Of a stretch of 64,000 bases of DNA, positions 19,397-28,626 are shown in pieces; the stretch's first letter is position 1; the number at the start of each line of letters is the position of its first letter. Position numbers and translations under genes: made by a program. The notes beneath the pieces were generated by a model that did not search any database, had not been told where the DNA came from, and worked only from the letters and a program-made list of their open reading frames with translations. This stretch comes from Mycolicibacterium chitae (lineage in GTDB: Bacteria > Actinomycetota > Actinomycetes > Mycobacteriales > Mycobacteriaceae): contig NZ_LR134355.1 of assembly GCF_900637205.1 (NCBI RefSeq), positions 744,001 through 808,000 of the forward strand, read 5' to 3'.

Positions 19397-19800
19397 CGCG
19401 GCACTCCGATCGGGTCCTGGCGCGCCTGATCCACCGGCACGATGTCCTTGCCGAGCGGCAGCAGCGAGATCGGGATCATCTTCAGATCGGCCAGCGCCAG
19501 CGGGATGCCGATGATCGTGACGGCCATCGCGATGGCGCTCAGCAGATGACCGAGCGCCAGCCACCAGCCGAACAGGATGATCCAGATGATGTTGCCGACG
19601 AGTGCGCCGGGGCGGGGACCGGGCTTGTCGACGACGGTGCGGCCGAACGGCCACAGCGCGAACGACGCGATGCGTAGCGCCGCGAAGCCGAACGGGATGG
19701 TGATGATCAACACGAAGGAGATCAGCGCGGCCAACAGGTATCCCAGGGCCAACCACAGGCCGCCGAAGATCAACCAGATCACGTTCAGTATCAGGCGCAT
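19393..19800 (-). CDS. YccF-family membrane protein
   Basis: A 135-residue ortholog of Rv0870c with two YccF repeats. Each repeat holds a WLIFGGLWLALGYLL- or WIILFGWWLALGHLL-type helix followed by a second hydrophobic helix, giving about four membrane segments. The function is unknown. It is the first gene of the yccF-moaA-moaD operon, to which it is translationally coupled, but it has no clear link to molybdopterin synthesis. Confidence 0.88.
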   Translation of the reverse strand: MRLILNVIWLIFGGLWLALGYLLAALISFVLIITIPFGFAALRIASFALWPFGRTVVDKPGPRPGALVGNIIWIILFGWWLALGHLLSAIAMAVTIIGIPLALADLKMIPISLLPLGKDIVPVDQARQDPIGVPR

Positions 19801-19923
19801 CTCTCCTCCAGCGGTACGGCCAGACTACCGAGTTAACACGGATGTTGGCGGCGGGGTCAGCCGAGTAGGATCAAGCGTCAGTGCGCCCTGCGCAGGCGGG
19901 GCGCATTGTTATGTGACGGTGGA

Positions 19924-19944
19924 GGCCGCCGAGTATCGGCGGCC
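19924..19944 (+). promoter_or_regulatory. Stem-loop in the cspB 5' leader
   Basis: Perfect 8-bp arms GGCCGCCG and CGGCGGCC enclose an AGTAT loop, 23 nt before the cspB start codon. A stable hairpin so near the start could act in temperature-dependent translation, as known for cold-shock mRNAs of other bacteria. This role is an inference. Confidence 0.4.
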
Positions 19945-19967
19945 CGTAAGACAAGCGGGTGAGACCA

Positions 19968-20381
19968 GTGCCGACCGGCCGGGTGAAGTGGTATGACGCC
20001 GAGAAGGGCTTCGGCTTCCTGTCCCAGGAGGAGGGGGAGGACGTCTACGTCCGCGCGTCCGCGCTGCCCGCAGGGGTGGAAAGCCTCAAGGCCGGCCAGC
20101 GGGTGGAGTTCGGGGTGGCCGCCGGCCGCCGCGGCCCGCAGGCGCTGAGCCTCAAGCTCATCGATCCGCCGCCCAGCCTGTCCCGGACGCGGCGGGAGGC
20201 CGCCGGTCCGCCGGAGCGCAAGCACACCCCCGACGAGTTGCACGGCATGGTCGAGGACATGATCACCCTGCTCGAGGGCACGGTGCAGCCCGAACTCCGC
20301 AAGGGGCGCTACCCCGATCGCAAGGTCGCCCGCCGGGTGTCCGAGGTGGTCAAGGCGGTCGCGCACGAACTCGACGCTTAA
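19968..20381 (+). CDS. cspB: Cold-shock domain protein with C-terminal extension
   Basis: A 137-residue ortholog of Rv0871 CspB. The N-terminal cold-shock domain (1-65) has RNP1 KGFGFLS and RNP2 [10 protein letters not shown], which bind single-stranded nucleic acid. The remaining 70 residues ([20 protein letters not shown] to the end) are a helical extension conserved in mycobacteria and absent from short Csps. The GTG at 19968 matches the known start [10 protein letters not shown]; the GTG at 19959 is less likely. It stands alone, with a leader hairpin. Confidence 0.93.
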   Translation: MPTGRVKWYDAEKGFGFLSQEEGEDVYVRASALPAGVESLKAGQRVEFGVAAGRRGPQALSLKLIDPPPSLSRTRREAAGPPERKHTPDELHGMVEDMITLLEGTVQPELRKGRYPDRKVARRVSEVVKAVAHELDA

Positions 20382-20409
20382 AGCGCGGGGAGACGGGCAT
20401 GCTGGTGGC

Positions 20410-21426
20410 ATGCCTGATACCTACGTAGCCAGCGGCGGGGAGTTCAACCGCGACACCAACTACATCACCACCCGCATCACGGCCGACGGCCGCGACGGGT
20501 ATCCGGTGGAACCCGGCCGGTACCGGTTGATCGTCGCCCGGGCCTGCCCGTGGGCCAACCGGGCGATCATCGTCCGGCGGCTGCTGGGGCTCGAAGGCGT
20601 TCTTTCCATTGGGTTTTGCGGTCCCACGCATGATCAGCGCAGCTGGACGTTCGACCTGGACCCGGACGGGCTCGACCCGGTGCTGAAGATCCCGCGGCTG
20701 CGCGACGCCTACCTGAAGCGATACCCGGACTACCCGAAGGGCATCACGGTCCCGGCGATCGTCGACGTGCCCACCGGCGAGGTCGTCACCAACGACTTCG
20801 CGCAGCTGACGCTGGACCTGTCCACCGAGTGGACCGCGCATCACCGGCCCGGGGCGCCGCAGCTCTATCCCGAGCCGTTGCGCGCCGAGATCGACGAGGT
20901 GAGCAAGAGGATCTACACCGAGGTCAACAACGGTGTGTACCGGTGCGGCTTCGCGGGCAGTCAGGACGCCTACGACGCGGCCTACGACCGGTTGTTCACC
21001 GCACTGGACTGGCTATCCGAGCGGTTGAGCGGGCAGCGGTACCTGGTCGGGGACACGATCACCGAGGCCGACGTGCGGTTGTTCACCACCCTGGCCCGCT
21101 TCGACGCCGTCTACCACGGGCATTTCAAGTGCAACCGACAGAAGCTGACCGAACTACCCGTGCTGTGGGGTTACGCCCGCGACCTGTTCCAGACGCCGGG
21201 GTTCGGCGACACCACCGACTTCGTGCAGATCAAGCAGCACTATTACATCGTGCACACCGACGTCAACCCGACGCAGGTGGTGCCCAAGGGGCCCGACCTC
21301 TCGGTCTGGCTGACCCCGCACGGCCGAGAAGAACTGGGCGGCAGGCCATTCGGTGACGGCACCCCGCCCGGGCCGACGGCCGAGGGGGAGCGGGTGCCTG
21401 CCGGGCACGGGGCCGGTGCTGGCTAG
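20410..21426 (+). CDS. Xi-class GST / glutathionyl-hydroquinone reductase-like protein
   Basis: A 338-residue member of the ECM4/YqjG family. The N-terminal thioredoxin fold has the catalytic CPWA motif with C46 (ARACPWANR), and the C-terminal helical domain has DTITEADVRLFTTLARFD and a VYHGHFKCN segment. The family reduces thiol-hydroquinone adducts using glutathione. Mycobacteria make mycothiol and not glutathione, so the real co-substrate is probably mycothiol. The last 35 residues are low-complexity and dispensable-looking. The position between cspB and the Rv0875c homolog differs from M. tuberculosis. Confidence 0.88.
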   Translation: MPDTYVASGGEFNRDTNYITTRITADGRDGYPVEPGRYRLIVARACPWANRAIIVRRLLGLEGVLSIGFCGPTHDQRSWTFDLDPDGLDPVLKIPRLRDAYLKRYPDYPKGITVPAIVDVPTGEVVTNDFAQLTLDLSTEWTAHHRPGAPQLYPEPLRAEIDEVSKRIYTEVNNGVYRCGFAGSQDAYDAAYDRLFTALDWLSERLSGQRYLVGDTITEADVRLFTTLARFDAVYHGHFKCNRQKLTELPVLWGYARDLFQTPGFGDTTDFVQIKQHYYIVHTDVNPTQVVPKGPDLSVWLTPHGREELGGRPFGDGTPPGPTAEGERVPAGHGAGAG

Positions 21427-21435
21427 GCTCTGGTC

Positions 21436-22206
21436 ATGGCTCTACTAGGTGCGCACGTCGACTCCGCCGACCCGTTGGCCGCCGCCGCGGCGCGCGACGC
21501 CGAGGTGGTGCAGTTCTTCCTGGGCGACCCGCAGGGGTGGAAGAAACCGGCCGAACATCCGCACGCCGAGGCGCTGCGGGACAGTGACGTGGCGATCTAC
21601 ATCCACTCGCCCTACGTCATCAACGTCGCCTCGACCAACAACCGGATCCGGATCCCCAGCCGCAAGATCCTGCATCAGCACGCGGAGGCCGCCGCCGCGA
21701 TCGGCGCCAAGGGGTTGGTGGTGCACGGCGGGCACGTGACCGCCAAGGACGATCCACAGACCGGAATCGAGAACTGGCGCAAGCTGTTCGAGCGGGCCGA
21801 GGAGGCCGGCGGGTTTCCGCTGCCGATCCTGATCGAGAACACCGCCGGCGGCGACAACGCGATGGCGCGCCGCTTCGACCGGTTGGCCATGTTGTGGGAT
21901 GCCGTCGGTCAGTACGAGCCGGGGTTCGTGCTGGACACCTGCCACGCCTGGGCCGGCGGTGAAGAACTCGCCGACATCGCCGACCGGGTCAAGGCCATCA
22001 CCGGTCGCATCGATCTGGTGCACGCCAACAACTCCCGCGACGGCTTCGGTTCGGGTGCGGACCGGCACGCCAACTTCGACGCCGGAACCTTCGACTCGGA
22101 GTTGATCGCCGCGGTGTGCCGCGACGCCGGGTGCGACGTGATCATCGAGACCCCGTCCGACGGGCACGCCGACGACCTGGCGTTCCTGCGAAAGAGCCTG
22201 GCCTAG
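21436..22206 (+). CDS. Endonuclease IV-like TIM-barrel protein
   Basis: A 256-residue AP-endonuclease-2-family protein with the metal-binding segments of Nfo. Visible are GAHVDSADPL, IHSPYVINVAS, VVHGGHV, LPILIENTAGG, VLDTCHAWAGG, LVHANNSRD, GSGADRHANFD and VIIETPSDG. It closely resembles M. tuberculosis End (Rv0670), whose gene lies elsewhere, so this is probably a second paralog or a family variant. Predicted activity is cleavage of abasic sites in DNA with Zn2+. Its stop overlaps that of the convergent lipoprotein-like gene by 4 bp. Confidence 0.88.
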   Translation: MALLGAHVDSADPLAAAAARDAEVVQFFLGDPQGWKKPAEHPHAEALRDSDVAIYIHSPYVINVASTNNRIRIPSRKILHQHAEAAAAIGAKGLVVHGGHVTAKDDPQTGIENWRKLFERAEEAGGFPLPILIENTAGGDNAMARRFDRLAMLWDAVGQYEPGFVLDTCHAWAGGEELADIADRVKAITGRIDLVHANNSRDGFGSGADRHANFDAGTFDSELIAAVCRDAGCDVIIETPSDGHADDLAFLRKSLA

Positions 22207-22727
22207 TCGGAGTTCGACTCGGACGCGGGCGCGTCGCGCTGCTCCCAGACGGTGCGCACCGACCATTCCGCGTGCGGTATCTCGCGGATCTCCCCGTCGA
22301 CCTCGACCAGGGTGGGCAGCTGTACGGCCAGCCCGGTCAGCCGCCCGCGCTGCGGGTCCACCGTGGCGATGGTGACCGCGAGCCGCTCGCCGGGGGCAAA
22401 GGTGAAGATCTGGTCCTGGTCGACCTCCTCGTAGGCCAGGATCATCCGCCACGGCGCCGTGCCGATCGCCGACGGCACCGAAAGCTGCACCGGGTCACTG
22501 TGATTGACCGCCAGTTCACCCTGCGTGCCGGCCTCGTAGCACTCGTTGAGGTTCACCACATTGCAGTACAGGTACGGGCCCACCCGCACCGCCTCGCCGT
22601 GGGTGAAGGCGCTGATCTCGGGCAGCGACGGGCCGTCGTGGCGGGTCAGCAGCCACGCCGCGACGCCACCGGCGCCGGACGCGAGCACCACCGCGAGGCT
22701 GACGAGCACGATCATGATGCGTTTCAT
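22203..22727 (-). CDS. Exported DUF2771-type protein (Rv0875c-like)
   Basis: A 174-residue protein with an N-terminal hydrophobic signal or anchor (about 4-27, IMIVLVSLAVVLASGAGG). The mature part has CNVVNLNECYEAG and ALAVTIATVDPQ-like segments; the two cysteines may form a disulfide. It corresponds to Rv0875c, a conserved exported protein of unknown function. Its start overlaps the stop of the upstream MFS gene, so the two are coupled. Confidence 0.83.
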   Translation of the reverse strand: MKRIMIVLVSLAVVLASGAGGVAAWLLTRHDGPSLPEISAFTHGEAVRVGPYLYCNVVNLNECYEAGTQGELAVNHSDPVQLSVPSAIGTAPWRMILAYEEVDQDQIFTFAPGERLAVTIATVDPQRGRLTGLAVQLPTLVEVDGEIREIPHAEWSVRTVWEQRDAPASESNSD

Positions 22728-24331
22728 TCGCGGTTGCCCACCTGCGACCACACTCTCGTTTCTTCGCGTTCGGTACCGTTCTGGCCGACCTTGACCGGGC
22801 GGTTGCCGCCGAGGCCCGGGATCAATGATGCGCCATGGAAACTGAGCACGGTCTGCGCCAGGCCCGGGATCAGCACCGCGCTGATCGCGGTGAATCCCAC
22901 CCACAGGTCGGTGTAGACCAGCACGCCGATGGCGCCGCCGAGCACCCAGGCCAGCTGCAGCACGGACTCCGACCGGCCGAACGCCGAGGCCCGGGATTCC
23001 TCGGGCAGGTCCTGCTGCAGCGAGGCGTCCAGCGAGGCCTTGGCGATGGCGCTGGCACCCGAGGTGACCAGCGTCGCGACGGCCACGACCAGCAGGTTGC
23101 CGGTGACCGCGGCGGCCAGCGCGGCGGCGGTGACCGCGATGGCGCAGCGCACCACCAGCACAGCCGGCCGGCCGAGCTTGAGCCGCGCGGCGGTGAAGTT
23201 GCCGGCGAAGTTGCCGACTCCGGCGGCGGCGCCGATCAGGCCCAGGATGGCCAGCTGTTCCCAGCCGCTGGCCTCGTGCGACTTCGCGACGAACGCGGGA
23301 TAGAGGAACAGAAAGCCCACCATCACCTTGACGGTGCAGTTGCCCCACAGCGCGGTGATGACGTTGCGGCCCAGGGGCTGGCGGGGCGCGCGGGCCGGGG
23401 TCTGCGCGGCCGCGTCGGGCCGGCGGCGCAGCGCCTCGCCGTAGCGGTCGGAGTCGTGATAGCTCAGCGTCGCGGGGACCTCACCGGCGGTGACCTCCAC
23501 CCAGCGCGGGATCTGCATCGACAGCCAGATCCCGGCGAGCGAGACGGCCACGAGCACCCACAGCGCGCCGGGCAGCGCGAACAGGCTGGTCAGCCCGTAC
23601 TCCACCCCGGCGGCGATGCCGCCGCCGACGATCGTGCCGCCGAGCAAGCCGAACATCGTCAGCCGGGAGTTCACCCGGACCAGGTCGATGCTGGGCGGCA
23701 TCACCCGCGGGGTGACGGCGCTGCGCAGCACCGTGAACGACTTGGACAGCACCATCATCCCGAGCGCGCACGGGTAGAGCACCCAGGACGGGAAGCTGCC
23801 GGTGGCGCCGTCGTAGTTGGCGATCAGCACGAAGGCCAGCACGGTGCGCAGCGCGAACGATCCGGCCAGCGCCACCCGCCGGCCGTGCTGCAACCGGTCC
23901 AGCGCGGGCCCGATCAGCGGGGCGATAACGGCGAACGGGGCAATGGTGATCAGCAGGTACAGCGCCACGCGGCTCTTGGATTCGGCGGTCGCCGCGGCGA
24001 AGAACAGCGTGTTGGCCAGCGCGACGGCCATGGCGGCGTCGACGGCGAAGTTGGCGACCACCGGCCAGGTGAGTGCGGTCAGGCCGGACTTGTCGGCGCC
24101 GTCGGCGGTCGCGGCGCGGTGCACCAGGCCGTACATCCGGGTGCCCATCTCGCGGCTGCGCATCGCGGCCGCGCGCGTCACCGTGATGCGGGCGGCGTCG
24201 TCGGTGGCCCGGTCCGCCTCGTCGCGGGGCCGATCCGCGCGGCGGCGGTCCTCGTCCAGCGGCGGCAGGTAGCGGTTGTTGCTCGGCGAGGAACGCGGCT
24301 TTCGCGGCGGGTCGCTGGGGTAGTTCGCCAT
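22724..24331 (-). CDS. MFS-type transporter (Rv0876c-like)
   Basis: A membrane protein of about 535 residues with some twelve hydrophobic helices, a hydrophilic Pro/Arg-rich N-terminus (about 80 residues) and a loop near the middle. Features such as IGPALDRLQHGRR and LGLIGAAAGVGNFAGNF are typical of MFS exporters. It corresponds to Rv0876c. The substrate is unknown. The ATG at 24331 (MANYPSDPPRK) is preferred; a GTG at 24400 would add 23 low-complexity residues and cannot be excluded. It is cotranscribed with the exported DUF2771-type gene. Confidence 0.88.
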   Translation of the reverse strand: MANYPSDPPRKPRSSPSNNRYLPPLDEDRRRADRPRDEADRATDDAARITVTRAAAMRSREMGTRMYGLVHRAATADGADKSGLTALTWPVVANFAVDAAMAVALANTLFFAAATAESKSRVALYLLITIAPFAVIAPLIGPALDRLQHGRRVALAGSFALRTVLAFVLIANYDGATGSFPSWVLYPCALGMMVLSKSFTVLRSAVTPRVMPPSIDLVRVNSRLTMFGLLGGTIVGGGIAAGVEYGLTSLFALPGALWVLVAVSLAGIWLSMQIPRWVEVTAGEVPATLSYHDSDRYGEALRRRPDAAAQTPARAPRQPLGRNVITALWGNCTVKVMVGFLFLYPAFVAKSHEASGWEQLAILGLIGAAAGVGNFAGNFTAARLKLGRPAVLVVRCAIAVTAAALAAAVTGNLLVVAVATLVTSGASAIAKASLDASLQQDLPEESRASAFGRSESVLQLAWVLGGAIGVLVYTDLWVGFTAISAVLIPGLAQTVLSFHGASLIPGLGGNRPVKVGQNGTEREETRVWSQVGNRE

Positions 24332-24488
24332 CCCCGGATGCTCGCCGGGACGGGGCCGACGCCGGTCCCCGGACCGCGGATCATCTCGACGCCCTGACAC
24401 GACCTCGATTGTTCCTTATTTCGTCGACTCGGCGCGTCCAGGTGACCGGTGTGGCTACCGCGCCGTTACTGAGGCAGTATTGACCGTG

Positions 24489-25343
24489 ATGGACAGCGGG
24501 ACCGAAACCACCGAACGACCCACAGCGGAGCCCGGCGCCGGCCACGGCGCCGAGGTGACCGAAGCCTTGGCGGCCGTGCTCAACGGCGCGGTGGAGGCTG
24601 CGCGCGAGGCGGTCGAGGACTTCAGCGGCGGCACCGTCGGCGAGTATCTGGGCGTCAGCTACGACGATCCGACCGCGGCCACCCATCGCTTCCTGGCCAC
24701 CCTGCCCGGCTACCGCGGCTGGCAGTGGGCCGTGGTCGTGGCCGCCTACCCCGGTGCCACCCGCGCCACCATCAGCGAGGTGGCCCTGGTGCCCGGTCCG
24801 ACGGCGTTGCTGGCCCCGGAGTGGGTGCCGTGGGAGGAGCGGGTGCGTCCCGGCGACCTGGGCCCCGGCGATCTGCTGGCCCCGGCGGCCGACGATCCGC
24901 GGCTGGTGCCCGGCTATCTGCTCAGCGGCGACCCGGAGATGGACGAGACCGCGGCCGAGATCGGGCTGGGCCGCCGCCAGGTGATGAGCGCCTGGGGCCG
25001 CGACGACGCCGCGCAGCGCTGGCACGACGGGGAGTTCGGCCCGTCCTCGGCGATGGCGCGCGCCACCAAGCGGGTGTGCCGGGACTGCGGCTTCCTGCTT
25101 CCGATGGCCGGCGAGCTGGGCACGATGTTCGGGGTGTGCGGTAACGAACTGGCCGCCGACGGCCACGTGGTGGACTTCACCTACGGCTGCGGCGCCCACT
25201 CGGACACACCGGCCCCGCCGGGCGGCGCCGGGTCCCCGCAGTTCGACCCCTACGACGACGGGGTGCTCGAGGTGGCGGCCACGCCGAACCCCGAGCAGTC
25301 CGACGAGCCGACCGTGCTCAACCCTGTTCCGCCGCCGCTTTGA
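24489..25343 (+). CDS. DUF3027 protein (Rv0877-like)
   Basis: A 284-residue conserved actinobacterial protein. The core (EYLGVSYDDPTAATHRFLATLPGYRGWQWAVVVAAYPG) is diagnostic of DUF3027, and there is a C-terminal cysteine set (RVCRDCGFLLP, GVCGNEL, TYGCGAH) that could bind zinc. No catalytic motif is known. In-frame codons at 24480 (TTG) and 24486 (GTG) also exist upstream of the ATG. The 3' end overlaps the convergent SRPBCC gene by 26 bp. Confidence 0.85.
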   Translation: MDSGTETTERPTAEPGAGHGAEVTEALAAVLNGAVEAAREAVEDFSGGTVGEYLGVSYDDPTAATHRFLATLPGYRGWQWAVVVAAYPGATRATISEVALVPGPTALLAPEWVPWEERVRPGDLGPGDLLAPAADDPRLVPGYLLSGDPEMDETAAEIGLGRRQVMSAWGRDDAAQRWHDGEFGPSSAMARATKRVCRDCGFLLPMAGELGTMFGVCGNELAADGHVVDFTYGCGAHSDTPAPPGGAGSPQFDPYDDGVLEVAATPNPEQSDEPTVLNPVPPPL

Positions 25344-25779
25344 TGCGCGCAAGCGAGACGTTCATGCCGTCGACGAGTTCTTGCTCGAAGCTCGGCACCC
25401 CGCCCATCAGCGTCTTGACCAACAGGTTGGACACCGCCGTGGTGCCGTTCTCGGCGTGCCGCGATTCGATCACGCGAGTGCCGCCGCTCGCGGTGGGTTC
25501 CAGTTCGTAGCTCCACACCGTGCGGTTGACGTCGACCTTGAAGGCCAGCTTCTGCTGCGGGACGACCTCGGTGATGGTGCAGGTGGTGGGCCAGACCATG
25601 AGCTTGTTGCGCCGGTTCAGGTTCAGCGTCCGGGTGCCGGGCCGCACCTGACCGAGCGGCTTCATCAGCCGGCATTGCGGGCTCCAGTCCGGCATCCGAC
25701 CGAAGTCCGACACCAACTCCCAGACCTTGGACACGGGTGCGTCGATGGTGATCTCGGCTTGCAGCAGCGGGGCGGCCAT
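25318..25779 (-). CDS. SRPBCC-family (polyketide cyclase-like) protein
   Basis: A 153-residue START/Bet v1-like protein: [49 protein letters not shown] and a C-terminal amphipathic helix. Such proteins bind small hydrophobic ligands. The ATG at 25779 is preceded by GAGGAG. It occupies the place where H37Rv carries PPE13 (Rv0878c). Its ligand is unknown. Confidence 0.85.
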   Translation of the reverse strand: MAAPLLQAEITIDAPVSKVWELVSDFGRMPDWSPQCRLMKPLGQVRPGTRTLNLNRRNKLMVWPTTCTITEVVPQQKLAFKVDVNRTVWSYELEPTASGGTRVIESRHAENGTTAVSNLLVKTLMGGVPSFEQELVDGMNVSLARIKAAAEQG

Positions 25780-25793
25780 GGTTCTCCTCGGAT

Positions 25794-26060
25794 TCAGGCG
25801 GTGGGCGGTGGGTCGATCAAACCGGTCTGCGCGCCGCGGGCACCGCGGCGGGCGGCGCTGCGCTGCCAGAGGAACACCGACGTCCCGATGACGCCGGTGG
25901 CCAGGCCGGCCAGGCAGATGGGCCGCCAGCTCTCCAGCGCGGGAACGGTGAACGCGGCCAGGGTGGCCAGCAGCCACAGCAAAGCCCCGACACCGATCAC
26001 CCGCCACGGTTCGGTCAGCGCGGTGGGCAACGGCGGGGGTTCGGGAGATTCGGCGGCCAT
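25794..26060 (-). CDS. Small two-helix membrane protein (DUF2530, Rv0879c-like)
   Basis: An 88-residue protein with two hydrophobic helices (roughly 20-42 and 50-66, [17 protein letters not shown] and [18 protein letters not shown]). It corresponds to Rv0879c. The function is unknown. The ATG at 26060 is taken as the start; the upstream in-frame TTG is poor. It lies 14 bp upstream of the SRPBCC gene and is probably cotranscribed with it. Confidence 0.82.
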   Translation of the reverse strand: MAAESPEPPPLPTALTEPWRVIGVGALLWLLATLAAFTVPALESWRPICLAGLATGVIGTSVFLWQRSAARRGARGAQTGLIDPPPTA

Positions 26061-26150
26061 CGGGACCAAAGTAACCGATACGACAACTTAGGTAGACGAT
26101 CTTCGCATTGGGTGCTGGGTAAAGCTGCTGCTGAAGTATTGTTTTTCCTC

Positions 26151-26582
26151 GTGATAGATGTCGATGGTCGACTGGTGGGGGATCTTTCGCTGGCGGTGCT
26201 CCGGCTCGCGCGGCAGCTGCGTTTCCGCCGTCCGGACTCGCCCGTGTCGCTGTCCCAGCTTTCGGCACTGTCGACCCTGCACAAGGAGGGCGCGATGACG
26301 CCCGGCACCCTCGCCATCCGCGAGCGCGTGCGGCCGCCGTCGATGACCCGCGTCATCGCCGCGCTGGCGGAGATGGGTCTGGTGGTGCGGACGCCGCATC
26401 CGATCGACGGCCGCCAGGTGCTGGTGTCGGTGTCCGACAGCGGCGTCGAGTTGCTGGAGACCGAGCAGCGCGAGAGTCAGGCGTGGTTGCAGCACCGATT
26501 GGGCACGCTGAACTCCGACGAGCGCTCGGTGCTGCTGCGCGCAGCAAAGCTGATGTCGACCATCGTCGACGAAAGAGCGTGA
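26151..26582 (+). CDS. MarR-family transcriptional regulator (Rv0880-like)
   Basis: A 143-residue winged-helix regulator. The recognition region [20 protein letters not shown] and [20 protein letters not shown], plus the wing [15 protein letters not shown], closely match Rv0880, reported as a pH- and oxidation-linked regulator in M. tuberculosis. The GTG at 26151 gives the ortholog-like N-terminus; an upstream ATG at 26112 adds unmatched residues. The stop overlaps the start of the methyltransferase gene. It is divergent from the DUF2530 gene, and AT-rich DNA around 26078-26100 may hold its operator. Confidence 0.9.
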   Translation: MIDVDGRLVGDLSLAVLRLARQLRFRRPDSPVSLSQLSALSTLHKEGAMTPGTLAIRERVRPPSMTRVIAALAEMGLVVRTPHPIDGRQVLVSVSDSGVELLETEQRESQAWLQHRLGTLNSDERSVLLRAAKLMSTIVDERA

Positions 26583-27397
26583 GCGTCAACGTTGTTGATG
26601 TCGAGGACGTGGGGGATCCCCGGCTGGACGATTTCCGCGACCTGAACTCGGTGGACCGGCGGCCCGACCTGCCCACCGGTCGGGGCCTGGTGATCGCCGA
26701 GGGCGTGTTGGTCGTGCAGCGGATGCTGGCCTCGCGGTTCGCCCCGCACGCCTTGCTGGGTACCGCGCGGCGACTCGAGGAACTGCGCGCCGACCTGGAC
26801 GGCTCCGACATCCCGTACTACCGGGTCGAACCCACCGTGATGGCCGACGCCGTCGGATTCCACCTGAACCGCGGCGTGCTGGCCGCCGCGCGCCGGCCCG
26901 CGGAGTTGAGCCCGGCCGGGGTGGTGGCCCACGCCCGCACCATCGCGGTGCTCGAGGGCGTCAACGATCACGAGAACCTCGGGTCGATCTTCCGCAACGC
27001 CGCCGGGCTCGGGGTCGACGGTGTGCTCTTCGGGGCCGGCTGCGCGGACCCGTTGTATCGGCGCGCGGTGCGGGTGTCGATGGGGCACGCCCTGCTGGTG
27101 CCCTTCGCCAAGGCGCAGCGCTGGCCCGCCGATCTACACCTGTTGCGGGAGCGGGGATTTCGGCTGCTCGCCATGACGCCGGACCCGGGGGCGGCCACGC
27201 TGGCCGACGCCATGACGGAATTGGCCGACGACCGGGTGGCGATCCTCGTCGGTGCCGAGGGGCCGGGGCTGACCGAGACGACGATGCGCGCCAGCGATGT
27301 GCGGGTACGCATCCCGATGTCGCGGGGCACCGATTCGCTCAACGTCGCCACGGCGGCGGCGCTGGCCTTCTATGAGCGGGCGCGCTCGGACCATTAG
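26579..27397 (+). CDS. TrmH/SpoU-family RNA 2'-O-methyltransferase
   Basis: A 272-residue SPOUT enzyme, ortholog of Rv0881. The three SPOUT motifs are present: [15 protein letters not shown] (motif 1), [13 protein letters not shown] (motif 2) and [20 protein letters not shown] (motif 3), which form the AdoMet-binding knot. The target RNA (rRNA or tRNA) cannot be inferred. The GTG start overlaps the marR stop (GTGA), so the two genes are coupled. Confidence 0.92.
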   Translation: MSVNVVDVEDVGDPRLDDFRDLNSVDRRPDLPTGRGLVIAEGVLVVQRMLASRFAPHALLGTARRLEELRADLDGSDIPYYRVEPTVMADAVGFHLNRGVLAAARRPAELSPAGVVAHARTIAVLEGVNDHENLGSIFRNAAGLGVDGVLFGAGCADPLYRRAVRVSMGHALLVPFAKAQRWPADLHLLRERGFRLLAMTPDPGAATLADAMTELADDRVAILVGAEGPGLTETTMRASDVRVRIPMSRGTDSLNVATAAALAFYERARSDH

Positions 27398-27406
27398 GGT
27401 CGCAGC

Positions 27407-27679
27407 GTGACCGAAGAAGGCACCCCCTGGGGGACCGGGCTGACTGCGGCGGCGTTCGCCGCGGCGGTGACGGCGGCCGCGATCGTGGTCCTCAGCCTCG
27501 GACTGATCCGGGTGCATCCGCTGTTGGCGGTGGGGTTGAACCTGATCGCCGTCGGCGGCCTAGCCCCGACGGTGTGGGGCTGGCGGCGCATCCCGGTCGT
27601 GCGCTGGTTCGTCCTGGGCAGCGCGGTCGGTGTGGCGGGCGGCTGGCTGGCGCTGTTGGCGTTGGCCGCCGCGGGCTGA
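27407..27679 (+). CDS. Small membrane protein (DUF2537, Rv0882-like)
   Basis: A 90-residue protein with three hydrophobic helices and no polar domain. It corresponds to Rv0882. It starts at GTG 27407, 9 bp after the methyltransferase stop, and likely closes the marR-trmH operon. Function unknown. Confidence 0.85.
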   Translation: MTEEGTPWGTGLTAAAFAAAVTAAAIVVLSLGLIRVHPLLAVGLNLIAVGGLAPTVWGWRRIPVVRWFVLGSAVGVAGGWLALLALAAAG

Positions 27680-27701
27680 GTTGGGGGGCTGGGCGGGGGG
27701 C

Positions 27702-28532
27702 TCAGCGGTCGCCGCTGGAGCGCACCCCGAGCAGCACGTCCTCCCAGGCGGGGACCGCGGGCTTGGCGCGCTTGGCGCGGGCGGGCGGGGCCGTTTCGGC
27801 CGCCGGCGCCGGTTCGGGCGAGGCCTTCGGAGTCGCCTTCGGGGCTGCCTTGGGGGCCGGGGCGGGCTGGCCGGGGGCCGGGCTCTCGAACTCCAGCTGG
27901 GGCAGCGGGGCGACCGGACGCAGCGGCCGGTCGAAGTCGGGGTCGATCAGCTCGGTCGCGGTGTCATCCAGCGCGGTGACGGTGCCGCCGTGCGCGCCGG
28001 GGACGAAGCGGAAGTGTGCGACGTTGTCCGACCGGCCGGCCTTCCACGCCAGCTGCACGGTCCAGCGGCCGTCCTCGTTGCGCCAGGCGTCCCACGCGGT
28101 GTCGTCGGGGTTGAGCCCGCGGTTGACCAGCGCGGTGGTGACCGATTCCAGCAGGGTCAGGACGGCCGGTCCGTCGGCGAGCACGGGGTGCGCCGCGGTG
28201 GCCAGTTCGGCGGCCCGGGCGCGTTCGAGCAGGACGGGGTGTGCGAAGCGTTCGATCTTCGACAGTTCCGCGCCGCTGGCCTCGGCCAGCTGCTCGACGG
28301 ATGCCCCGGCACGGATCCGGGCTTGAATATCCTTGGGACGCAGCACGCTTCTGACCTCGATGTCGATTTGTGTCTGACCGACTCGGGAGGCGTCACCGCG
28401 GACGGCAGCGCGGAGCCGGTCGTCGACGCGCAGCCGGAACTTGGTGGGCCCGCCGGCCGCGGCCGGAGCGTCGTCCTCGCAGATGATGTGTCGGCCGTCG
28501 ACGTCGAGTCCAACAACTTTCAGATCTCGCAT
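27702..28532 (-). CDS. sepH: Septation protein SepH
   Basis: A 276-residue ortholog of Rv0883c. The N-terminal DUF3071 domain (MRDLKVVGLDVDGRHI) contains a helix-turn-helix (about 65-100, RPKDIQARIRAGASVEQLAE). A conserved middle and an Ala/Pro/Lys-rich C-terminal tail (ending PAWEDVLLGVRSSGDR) follow. In actinobacteria SepH binds FtsZ and stimulates its assembly during division. The tail is probably disordered. It is separate from serC, with a hairpin between them. Confidence 0.92.
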   Translation of the reverse strand: MRDLKVVGLDVDGRHIICEDDAPAAAGGPTKFRLRVDDRLRAAVRGDASRVGQTQIDIEVRSVLRPKDIQARIRAGASVEQLAEASGAELSKIERFAHPVLLERARAAELATAAHPVLADGPAVLTLLESVTTALVNRGLNPDDTAWDAWRNEDGRWTVQLAWKAGRSDNVAHFRFVPGAHGGTVTALDDTATELIDPDFDRPLRPVAPLPQLEFESPAPGQPAPAPKAAPKATPKASPEPAPAAETAPPARAKRAKPAVPAWEDVLLGVRSSGDR

Positions 28533-28626
28533 GTCGACCTCCTTGGGATCACCGTGCCGGACCCGCTTGGTGCGGACCTTACTGCAGCCCGATCGTTATC
28601 CCGGTGTGACACGCGGGGCCCAGCCC

